Positions 54,201 through 64,000 of a stretch of DNA of 64,000 bases are shown in pieces. Positions within the stretch are counted from its first letter, which is position 1, and each line of letters begins with the position of its first letter. This DNA comes from Globodera rostochiensis (taxonomy: Eukaryota; Nematoda; Chromadorea; Rhabditida; Heteroderidae): contig JAEVLN010000014.1 of assembly GCA_018350325.1 (NCBI GenBank), forward strand, positions 1 to 64,000. The letters run 5' to 3'. The notes below the pieces were generated by a model. That model was not told the origin of the DNA and ran no database searches. It saw only the letters and a list, made by a program, of their open reading frames with translations. Both the position numbers and the translations under genes were made by a program.

Positions 54201-57120
54201 AAAAAAAAATAGGCAAAATTGGACACACAAAAACACCGTCAAAGTGTCAAACACAAATGGTCGAAATCGGCATCAAAAAAACCTCGGGGTTGGAAAATCC
54301 CGGATTTCATCCCGTTAAAAATCAGGTTTTCCAAATTTTGAAATCCCCGCCCCAGGGGAATTCCCTATTGGCTTTTTGATTGAACACCTCTAGCACATCA
54401 GCAGATTCGGTTGAATTTAAAGCAAATCACAATCGACTACACGCAAACATGCCGCAGGCCACTGACTGGAATTTATGCATGGATGGCACGGCACACATGC
54501 TGCACAAATTAGCACATTTTTTTGATCCCATCGGCAATCGAATGAGATTTTACCTAGGTATGCTGTTGTTGTGTATGTATTAGGGGGTAGAGGAGGAGGA
54601 GGAGGAGGAGTTATGCGCATTGCGCATCCAACTGTTGCTGCTGCTCGCTTTTAAGGAGGAAAGGAGGACAACGAATTGAGCGAGTGAGTGAGTGAGGAAA
54701 TGAGGGAGGGGGGGGGGGAGACGGGGGGGGGACAAGGAATGGAGGGAAATTGAATGGATTGGATTGGATTGGAGAGAGTGACTCCTCCGACCTCGACAAT
54801 GACGGCCGGCGACTGTTGCTGCTGCTACTGCTGGTGGTGAACAACAACAGCAACAGCAGACGATAGATGTGTACAGACAGACAACATATAACATAGATTG
54901 ATTGAACTGGCGGACGGGTCAACCCGGCGCGGACATTTCGGCGCCGTCGTCAAGTTTAAAAAGTTGAAATTTGGAAATTAAACCAGAACGGCATGCCCGA
55001 CGGGCTTTTTTGGGACGGAATCGGCAGACGTCGGGAGCTTGGGTGTACCGCCCGAACATTTGTGGAAGATTGAACGGGATTCGAAGCCATAACCTTTTCT
55101 GTTCAGCCGAATCGTCAAGAATTTTGCGTGTACAACAACTGCATTCAGCATGTATATTCAAATTGTCCATTTTTCATCGGATTTGGTTGACTAATGAGAG
55201 CAGCGCCGCGAGGGTTCGCGCCGAGAAGCCGTTTCCTTCCGCCGAGGGCGGGAGGGGGATTGTTGTAGGACTACGGACTGCTGCAGAACGGTCGGGAGCG
55301 GAGGGGGGGGGGAGGGGGGGGGGGTATCGTCGGAGGACGGCGGAAGGATGGATGGAAGGCGAAAAATTCCATCCTCTAATGGCGAGAAGGATGCACGGGT
55401 GGGGGGTGGGGGGGGGGGGTGGGGGGCTTGGGGTTAGGTTGGAAATGACGCCCCCGCAGGCGTCGTCCAGTCACTGAGAGTTCCCCCGTCCTCCCACTAT
55501 CCGTCGCGAGCGGTTTTATGTGTGTACGCGCAACGTACACAACTTTTGCGCTGTGCGATTGGACGGAGAGGGGGAAAGGCGCAGGAAAAAAATGAATGCC
55601 ATGCCAATAAGAAATGTGTTATTAGGCTGATGCTCGGGACCTAAGATCATCCGAAACGGTATCGGACATTGACCTTCAGCCGCGAGTGGGATTGGCCATT
55701 TTGGCCTCAGCCGAGAATCGGGATCGGGCATTGACCCTCAGGCAATAATCGGGACCGGACATTTTGACCCTCAGCCGAGAATCAGGATCGCGCATTGACC
55801 CTCAGGCAATATCGGGATCGGGCATTGATTGACCCTCAGGCAATAATCGGGACCGGACATTTTGACCCTCAGCCGAGAATCAGGATCGCGCATTGACCCT
55901 CAGGCAATATCGGGATCGGGCATTGATTGACAGTAGTACCAGTTGCCGGTCCGGCAACTGGTACTACTATTGACCCTCAGGCAATAATCGGGATCGGGCA
56001 TTGATTGACCCTCAGGCAATAATCGGGACCGGACATTTTGACCCTCAGCCGACAATCAGGATCGGGCATTGATTGACCCTCAGGCAATAATCGGGATCGG
56101 GCATTGATTGACCCTCAGGCAATAATCGGGACCGGACATTTTGACTCTCAGCCGAGAATCAGGATCGCGCATTGACCCTCAGGCAATATCGGGATCGGGC
56201 ATTGATTGACCCTCAGGCAATAATCGGGATCGGGCATTGATTGACCCTCAGGCAATAATCGGGACCGGACATTTTGACCCTCAGCCGACAATCAGGATCG
56301 GGCATTGATTGACCCTCAGGCAATAATCGGGACCGGACATTTTGACCCTCAGCCGTCGGGATCAGGCATTGACCCTCACTATCAGGCAATAATTGGGATC
56401 GGTCATGACCTCATCCGAGAATCGGGATCGGTCATGACCTCATCCGAGAATCGTGATCGGGTATTGACCTCAGGCAATAATCGGGATCGGACATTTTCAC
56501 CCTCAGCTGGGAATTTTGATCAGATAGAGATGATCTGTTCCAATGTTTTGTCCAAAACTCTTTTTTTTTTGCACCCTAAAAATCCGAGCCGTCCTGTCCA
56601 CCTGCCTTTTTGTACAATATAAATTTCAAATTTGAACTTTGAACAGAAAGAACATTTTCGCGCCACCATTTGTATTCAAAAAGAGAATGTACATACATAT
56701 GTATGTAGGGGCTGGCCTTGTTGGCGAAGAAATGGGGGGGGGAAAGGGGGGGGGGACTCTGATGGATGTGAATCAGAGCCCCCTAACCAACACACCAACA
56801 ACAACAATCTTTCACCAATCCATCCCCCTCCAGTTTTTGACAGCAACAGCAGCAGCAGGAAGAACGAACGGATGGACGACGAACGAACACCGCCGGAGGG
56901 GAGGAGGGGGGGGGGGGGGAATCGTTCGGAAGAGGGAAACGACGATCATTGAACGTACGTAGCAGCAACGCGAAATGCCCCCCCCCATACCATCACACAA
57001 AGTCATTTTCAGCGCACGGCGAAGCGAGCGCGACCATTTCGGTGCCGACCGTTTGAGCGCTGTTGGGGGGAGCAAGTTTGGAGGATGGAACGGATTCCCC
57101 CCTTTGTCCCCCCAACTCAA
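51270..57120. repeat. G-tract-rich, gene-free region
   Basis: More than 20 runs of 7-14 G lie on the plus strand, for example near 51280, 51341, 51490, 52205, 52945, 53130, 53210, 53275, 53390, 53467, 53570, 53687, 54708, 55310, 55405, 56740 and 56905. C runs are few (52570, 54042, 56976, 57100). Open frames here exist only because G tracts translate as poly-Gly or poly-Pro, and they lack domains. A GGA repeat is at 54588-54610. Confidence 0.8.
55640..56515. repeat. ~33-bp tandem repeat array
   Basis: About 25 copies of a unit with two sub-types occur, GACCCTCAGGCAATAATCGG..GGGCATTGATT and GACCCTCAGCCGAGAATCAGG..GCGCATT. They alternate in higher-order blocks and decay toward the right end (ATGACCTCATCCGAGAATCG). 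One copy is interrupted by a perfect 18-bp palindrome at 55932-55968. Confidence 0.9.
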
Positions 57121-58761
57121 ATCTTCGCCAATAAATTTATACATATTACGGGCAAGCAAAAAGCTGTGCTCAGATGGGGGCAAGGGCAGCGATCAGAAAA
57201 GCAAAAACGATAAAGAACAAAAAGAGTGCCATTTAGCCAACAAAAGCGGGGGGTCGGCGGGAACGGATTGTCGAGACCGATCACAGAAGGGGTGGAGGGA
57301 GGCCCTAAGCCCTTGGGAAAAGGGGCAAAAGGGCAAAAGAGACCCGCCGGTTTGTTAAACGTTCCCCCCTCCGGCGGAAATTAACTGGGGGATTTGAAAT
57401 AAACAAAGAAAAATGGAATTTTCAAATTTTATGCCTAAAAAGTAGGGTTGGACAAACCCGGGTTATCCGGGACCGGTATCCGGGTGTTTTTGGAAATTTT
57501 TGGGGTAGAATTATGCGGGTCATGGACCAACCCCAGCCAAATTACCCGGTATCCAGGCGGATATCCGCCGGTATTCGGGGGATGTTTTGTCCAACCCTAC
57601 TAAAAAGATTTTAAAAAACGGCAATAAGAAAAGCGAAGTCGTCGGGATTATGTTTTGTAGTTTTCGAACATGGCCAGAGGCGTTGTCTGAATTCTTGGTT
57701 GAAGTTGAATAGAGTTTTATTCATTCGTGTGTCCATTTGTCGTCAGTTTGTGTCTCATTTAGCAAATATAAATTTTGGGCTTTGCATTTGGGCAGCAGCA
57801 CCAAACAGAGCGCTTTTTGGCTAAATTAAGCGTCGAACGACGCGGCGACCAACCGACCAAAAAAGCACATATCAATGTGTGCAAAACGTTCGGCGAATAT
57901 GTGCAACAACAACAGCACCGCCGGCGCGGCGCGGCGAATGACGACGTCGACGCCGGAGGCGAAGGCAGTGACTAACTCTGATCATTTGATGATAAACGAA
58001 CGAACGAAGATGAATGAATGAATGATGGATTGAACGAGGCAACAAACAATCCTATTTATAGACTGGACGCGGAACCGGATCAGCATCAACAGCAGCAGCA
58101 GCAGCAACATTGGGTTCAGTCAGTCCAAGCCGAGCATTAATTAGCAGGAGTCAATTTGAATTGTTCATTGCCGTCCCCGATTTGAGATGATCAAAGTATC
58201 ACACTAAAAATGTTAGCAATCCTCAAAACCGGGGATCCCCCCGATTTGTCAATCCGCGTCAGCAGGGCTGGCCCGCGGTCCGCGATTCGCAGCATTTTTT
58301 CCACGCAATCCGCGACGCGACAAATTTTAGACCGCAACCCGCGACAAGCCCGGATCAGGGTGGCCATAGACTTGATTTGTCAGGGTTTTCCTGATTTTTG
58401 CCTGATTTTTTGGGAGATTTCCTGATTTTTCAAAAATTTGGAAATTTTCACTGAAAGTTCCCAAAATTTAAGAAATATTGGCCAAAATTCGATAATTTTG
58501 GAGCAATTCGTTAAAATTTTCAAAATTTTGAAACCTTTGATCATTTTCTTTGTGATTTTAAAAACATGACAAGAAATACAACAAATAAAGTTTTGGCATT
58601 AAATTCGTATATTTAGGCGCCTAAATTGTTCCGGGTTTTACAGGTGGCCACCCTGGCCCGGGGGAGTCCACCCACGACAGTCTTCGAAACCGGGGGGGGG
58701 GGGAATCCCCCGACTTTGATCGTTGATCGAATGATTGAGACTGATCATTTGGCACATTTTT
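57121..58761. other. Intergenic region
   Basis: No gene is recognised. An 'ACCCGGGTTATCCGGGACCGG' type block at 57445-57600 is bounded by inverted copies of GTTGGACAAAC, similar to CCGGGA blocks at 9305 and 11950. A 66-codon frame at 57775-57975 with a Gln/Arg-rich end has no domain. 58370-58660 has degenerate TTTCCTGATTTTT words. Confidence 0.45.
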
Positions 58762-61700
58762 TCAGTGCTCTGATGCCATTGCCTCCGCCGCTTCACGTGC
58801 CAAATAGCCCTTTTTCATGTTCGCAATTATGAAATGGGCAAGTCGTCGCCATGTTCGCGTCGCGTCCAATCGCTGCTGTGCCGTGAAGTCGTTCAGCGAC
58901 CGGATGTGCCCCGTCAGCGCTTGTTCCATGGCATCCTGAGAATGGCATTTGTGTACAAAAGTTGGATAGAGCCATATTCGGGGACGAGGAGACCAACAAT
59001 TTCCGAAACGGGAATGATAAAAAAATTAAAAACAAAATGAAAACCCAATCCCCGAAATGCCAATCCCCCAAAAATCGCTTTTTTTTTGTCCAAATTCTTA
59101 CCAAAACAATATTCCAATGTTCGGGACGAAAGCCGCGCGAGGCGTACTGCACATGGCGCTCTCCAATCGCAAACAAAAGTGGCTGCAAACATTCGTCCAT
59201 GTGGCACAGATTCTTAGCGGCATAAGCCAGGGTCTGAAGGGAGTTTAAAATAAATTTTCAAAAAAAAATTGGGAATTTTTGCGATTTAAGTTGAGCTTTA
59301 ATACTTAATTTGGTTTTGATTTTAATTTCAGATTTTTTAATTCACAAAAATTTGCCTGGACGAATTTAAGCGCTTGAGAGCGAAAGTCGGCCGATTGTCG
59401 CCACTGATCGCCGTGCCGATGGATTTTTGGGAACAGTTGTTTGGTTTGTGGATTGTGCTCAAAAATGTACTGAAAACAAAAGAATAAAAATAATTTTAAA
59501 GGTTTAAAAAGTATTTTTAATTTTTACAATTAGACTATTAATTTATGAATTTAATCAATCCCATTAAATTGTTTAATACAAATAAAAAAATTCATGAAAA
59601 AAAAAACAGTATTTATTAAGTCAAATTACCTACATATATTATTATAATTAACAAATAACTTTTATAAACGTAATTAAAAGTTTAATAATCTATTTTTATT
59701 TTTGTGGATTTTTGGGATTGAATTTGTCGAGATATATTTGGGGGATTTTCGGGATCGGTATTTGTCGAGATCCCGTTTAGCCAGGATGCCGAAAAATCGG
59801 TTTGCCTTGTCTCTACATAATATATATCAATCAAATAAATTAAACAATTTAAATAATTATGCATTTCTAACGTCGTAAATGGCGGCCCCCAATTCGTAGA
59901 GAAAGTCGAAGTCGTCGCTCCACGTCCGCTTCACCAACTCTTTTTCGTAGTCGTTCGGCTCCCACTTGAGCACTTGCGCCTCACTCCATCCGTCGAGGCT
60001 GCCCTCGGCGGAGGGGGGCTGAAAATGTTTTTAAAAAAAAAAATTATACGGAAATTTGACTAAACTAAACGCTCCGAGCGAAGCTGAAACATTTTTTTTT
60101 TGAAATTTTTCAAGAAAAATATATATTAAATCATTTCTGTTTTTTAGCTAAACAATTTTAAAATTGTCAGTCACAGGCAGGTAAAGAAAAAATAAGAAAT
60201 TTTATGCATAAAAATATATATTTTTTTGATTTTTAAAAATTATATTAAAAATTTTACATCGGTAGTTTTGACCATTTCAATCGGTTGTTGGTGCGTTGAA
60301 GTTTTCACAACTTAAAATTGAAATGTTTAATTTAATTTTCTCAAAGAAAATCTTCAATTTTTTTTGTTTGATTTAAACATTTTTCTGATTAAAATTCAAT
60401 GTTTTTCAAAAACAAAACCCAAAAATGTGCTTAATTTGCTGCTTTTACCAAGCAAAAATGCCTTCTCAATTAATCCCGAAGAGAAATGCCCGCCAACCAT
60501 TCTCGACGGCTCCGCCGTTCTTTTGTTGCCCAACTTTTTGTGCCACGGCATTTGGCGGCACACCGCCACCGGCATGGAACAGCGAGCGAATTGTTCGCAT
60601 TAGGGCCGAGCAGTGCCAAAGTCCGCAACAAATTTGGCCACTGAAACGGAGAAGCATAAAAAAGACGTATGCCGTGCGTGTGCCCGAGGCAAAAATGCAA
60701 ATACAAAAAAATGCCTCAGGCAAAATGCCGAAAATGGCCAAAGATTGGTTGGGGCACAAAAAAAAAGATGCGGGCAGTCACCGGAGTGTAAATGCCAACG
60801 CAAAATTTTTGTAATAAAAAAATGTTGTTGGCACCAATTATCCACCGGCACCCGCACCCGCCAATTGTGGCACATTATTGGCATTGCCCCTCAAAAAAAG
60901 AAACTAAAAATAAATATGTAATTAGTGCAAATAAGGCTCGTTAGGATGGAGAAAATGAACAAATGTGTAATTAGAGCGAGTGGCAAAGTGTTTTCTTGTA
61001 AATAGCAAAAATTTGCCCCGGGCAGATGAAAAAAAAAGTGAACATAATGAATGCCAACAAATTCCAAGAAACGAGCCAAAAAGAAAACTATTTTTGTATT
61101 AAATATAAATCTAATAATAACTTAAGCATATAAATCATCCATTTGTAAATTGAAAATAATAATAACTAAAATCCATTTAAAATAAATATCATATAATATC
61201 GTTTCTTAAAAAGTCTGACACTTGTGCCAAACAAAAAACAAACGGTTTTTAAAAAGCGCACCTTTTTGGCACTCAAAAAGCCACTTCCGCATTCATTTTG
61301 GCTTCTTCTTCTTGTGGCCAACAGAACAGAACGGGACAAAATGAATTCGAATTTGTTTGTATATTTTGCCCCGAGGGGACGCACGTTGGGGAGAGAAATT
61401 GGGGAACGCAAACATATTTAGGGGGTGTAACATAAGTTTTGTAGCAAAATTTTTTGCAGGAAATTTATTTGTTTTAATTCAACAAAATATATTAATGACA
61501 CAAAATAACCACTATTATAAAATGTTGCCTTTTTCTGGACATATTTTTGTCCACAGAGCCCCCCCCCCCCCCCCCCCCCCCAACTGGTAAAGTCTAGCAG
61601 AAGTGCCATTTTGCCCTGGAGACCGGGCATTTGCCGAGTTTTGGGGGGTCCATGCCGGGTTTTTGAGTTTTCCGATGACCCATCCTGAGTGTGAGCGCCA

Positions 61701-63021
61701 AATGTTTGAGAAAAAGTGACGTATAATTATCATTTTTTGAAAAAACGCCATTTTGTTTCCAAAATTTAAATGCAATATAATACGATGTTTGTTGAAAAAT
61801 GCCGTTTTTATTTTCATTTAAGAAATTTATTACATATTTTGAAAAACAAAGAAAGAACGAATCAAAAATGGAAAAGGCAAAAGGGCAAAATTATAATACC
61901 GGTTTGCTTTTCAAACTTACAGAAAATGTAATGAATTTAATTTACCGTATAGGGAGGGTATACTGTTTTAATTACTCACCTTCTAATAATTACTAGGGCC
62001 ACAAATTATATTGGATAAAAAATTTCCAAATATGGACATAAAATATGGATGAAAAATTGTAAAATATGGACCAAATACAGGTAAAATTGCAAAATATGGA
62101 CAAAAATAAGAGAAATAAAAATTTTTATATGTAAATTAAAGGCATTTCAGAAAATTTTTTTGAAAATAAGCAGAATAATTTTTAGTTACAAAAAAGTCGC
62201 TATTAGGGGTGTATTTTTCGTTTTTATTGCATTTTTGTTAAGGAATTTTTGAAAAATGGCGAAATATGGAAAATATGGATTATAAAATGGGCTCTAGAAG
62301 CTCCAACCAAAGCTAAAAACATTCATTTATGGTATTATACGCTGTTCCAAGTGCGCAAAAAAAATATGGATTTTCATAAATTTGTGGCCCTAATATTAAC
62401 GTACGGTGGCATCCCCCCCCCGGGGGTTTTCGTTTCGATAAAAATTTGCCTTAAATTCCCTCGCCCGATTTTTGCAGCCACCGCCGCCGCATTTTCCATT
62501 TTATATGGGAGCAATTAGATTGGTTGAAATTGATATTTTTTAGGTATTTGCTTCTGTTTAGAAGGCTTTCTGACATTTTTCGTCTTTAATGGACTCGAAA
62601 TGTAATGGGCAGAAATGGTGGCCAAATTTAAGATGAAATTTTGGAGAAAATGCGAAAACTGTAATAATTTACCTAATTAAATATAAATATTTTACATTTA
62701 CAAAACATTTATTCTTTCTAATAGAAAAATTAAGAAACGCTAAGCCAAAATCAGTTAGCACAGAGAAAAATTTATAAGCGAAGTTTTCAGAAAGATTTCC
62801 TATTTGAAATTCAGTCCTTTAAAAAAAGGATTTGTTTTTTCCAATATTTATTTTTCAAAACAAAAAAATAATAATTTTAAAAATGGCATAAAAACGCACC
62901 TCACTGTGACATAATGGTTGTCGGCTTGTTGTTGTTCCATTGGGTCGGTTTGTTTATGCGTGTTCAGAAAAAGATTTTTTGGGACAGAAAATTTACGAAT
63001 TTTTTTGGCAATCTTTTTAAG
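58762..63021 (-). CDS. Globin
   Basis: Exons 63021-62905, 60018-59872, 59469-59356, 59233-59102 and 58935-58762 join in phase 0 to 227 residues, with the extreme N-terminus undecided. The globin fold runs from about residue 58: LVKRTWSDDFDFLYELG (A helix), YIFEHNPQTKQLFPK (B-C), FRSQALKFVQTL (E helix), LLFAIGERHVQYASRGF (F helix, with H as the likely haem-binding proximal residue), ALTGHIRSLNDF (G) and TRTWRRLAHFIIANM (H). The distal E7 position appears to be Gln. The exon at 62905-63021 is a basic/polar extension with Gln runs; an internal ATG there (MEQQQADNHY) is a possible start. One intron (59355 down to 59234) begins with GC rather than GT. The second intron is 2.9 kb. Nematode globins are diverse, and oxygen sensing, storage or redox roles are all possible. 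Confidence 0.82.
60019..62904. other. Large first visible intron of the globin gene
   Basis: 2.9 kb, mostly AT-rich. A less AT-rich island at 60430-60900 carries overlapping open frames on both strands without known domains. A 22-base C run lies at 61559-61580. At 62020-62280 there are 'AAATATGGA' words. Confidence 0.5.
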
Positions 63022-64000
63022 CTGCAAATAAATGGAAGAAAATTTTAGTGGAAATTGCAAAAATGTTGGCAAAGTTTCCGGCTCTTCGATGCATCAAAGA
63101 ATAGCAGAGACTGAAGCCGACACGACCGGATTTTGGGGATACGACGACAGACATTTTAAAAATTGGAAAATTCCGATTTTTCTATTAGGCCCACAGAATT
63201 TTTCGGATTTTTTAAGACAAAAAAAATTCCAAAAGTCCGGCCCGGCTTTCATCTGCGCTCAATTGGGCAGGCAGGGTGGCATTTCGCCGCGAGGCAAATT
63301 GCCGAAAAAATTGGGTTTAGTAAGCGGTTGGTTGGCGTTGGCGGGGTGGTCGTTTTGTGATCTATTATTAATTTATTTAGCCAATTTGCGCCCGGGGGGA
63401 GGCGGCGGGTGCCCGGACAACGACCACCAAATTTGCGCAGAAAGTTGTTGAGCAACGATCACCAAAAATAAAAATAAAATTATGCCAACAAATGCGGAAG
63501 TAATTTTAATTGTTTTGTTAAAAGTAAAACGGAAATTTTAATGAAACTTTGAGTGGAAAACAAAGAAGCAAAAATAGAAAATTTGGAATTTTGATGCAAA
63601 AAATGATTAAAGCTAAAGACGATTGAACAAAATTAAAAATACCAAAAACGTTGAAATATAAAAGAAAAATTTCAACAATGCAAAATTTGTCATTTTTTGG
63701 GAATTTATTTACAGAAATAAAGACAATTAAAAACTAAAGTTAAAACTTTAAAAAAACTTGTTAATGGAAAATGTTGTCATTTTCTTCAGAAAATAGCAAA
63801 ACTTTCAATTGAAAAAAGATTCGGCTTTTGGCCATTTTCTGTTAATTCAAAAAATAACACTTTTTCCATAAATTCCATGGGATGAAATACATTTTCCAAC
63901 CTTTGAAGGCAATTCAAATTAAGCATGCCCCGAGGGCATTGACCCAGGGGGGGCCCATTCATTATAATGATGAGAAGCGTCCCGTACATCCGACGACCCA
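63022..64000. other. Unassigned right edge
   Basis: A plus-strand frame of 139 codons (63032-63451) has no recognisable domain and overlaps the region where upstream globin exons would lie. I could not choose between a gene on either strand. The remainder is AT-rich. Confidence 0.35.

Noticed and set aside
60425..60814. 129-codon open frame with Cys-rich start and Lys-rich end, inside the globin intron
   Set aside because: Overlaps equally long frames on the opposite strand, shows no known domain, and has no splice or start context.
63032..63451. 139-codon plus-strand open frame
   Set aside because: No recognisable domain; hydrophobic stretch and Gly run look incidental, and it overlaps the likely 5' part of the globin gene.

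Overview
The window reads as nuclear DNA of a nematode. Protein-coding genes are split into many short exons by mostly short introns whose 3' ends match the nematode TTTTCAG consensus. The gene families (53BP1/HSR-9 type, alpha-SNAP, non-muscle myosin II, a nematode-style globin) are animal ones. Several start codons sit just downstream of a TTTCAG/TTTTAG-like acceptor with no convincing upstream exon, which fits spliced-leader trans-splicing. The long G and C homopolymer tracts and dense palindromic repeats would suit a plant-parasitic or other clade IV nematode, but that placement is an inference, not something the sequence proves.

Layout: 1-3540 is a ~545-bp satellite array. 4254-5208 (+) is ribosomal protein S19. 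5699-7001 (-) holds a BCNT/CFDP1 chromatin protein followed on the same strand, 186 bp later, by DPM3, a possible operon. 7002-20403 is gene-poor and packed with palindromic elements, two TIR elements sharing a terminal motif, pentamer and word repeats, and old segmental duplicates. 20404-22561 (+) is alpha-SNAP. 23048-25062 (+) is an odd phase-compatible model joining two Ig domains, a hydrophobic segment, an Asn-rich linker and a broken neprilysin (M13) fragment. 26103-26345 is a displaced copy of the 5' exon of the CFDP1-like gene, directly upstream of 26405-31757 (+), a 53BP1/HSR-9-like gene with Tudor and tandem BRCT domains. 32344-33149 (-) is ribosomal protein L37A. 33754-38838 (+) is a chromodomain/chromo-shadow protein. 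39204-40743 (+) is ribosomal protein L24. 41882-50226 (-) is a non-muscle myosin II heavy chain. 50227-58761 is a G-tract-rich, gene-free region with a ~33-bp tandem repeat. 58762-63021 (-) is a globin. The rest has no recognised gene.

Functionally this is a mixed housekeeping neighbourhood: three ribosomal proteins, ER glycosylation (DPM3), vesicle fusion (alpha-SNAP), three chromatin/DNA-damage genes (CFDP1, 53BP1-like, HP1-like) and actomyosin. The most unusual parts are the Ig/neprilysin chimera with a destroyed zinc site, the displaced CFDP1 exon, the palindromic repeat families of 7-18 kb, and a possible non-canonical splice acceptor in the S19 gene. Exon boundaries were assigned by eye from reading frame, phase and splice signals.
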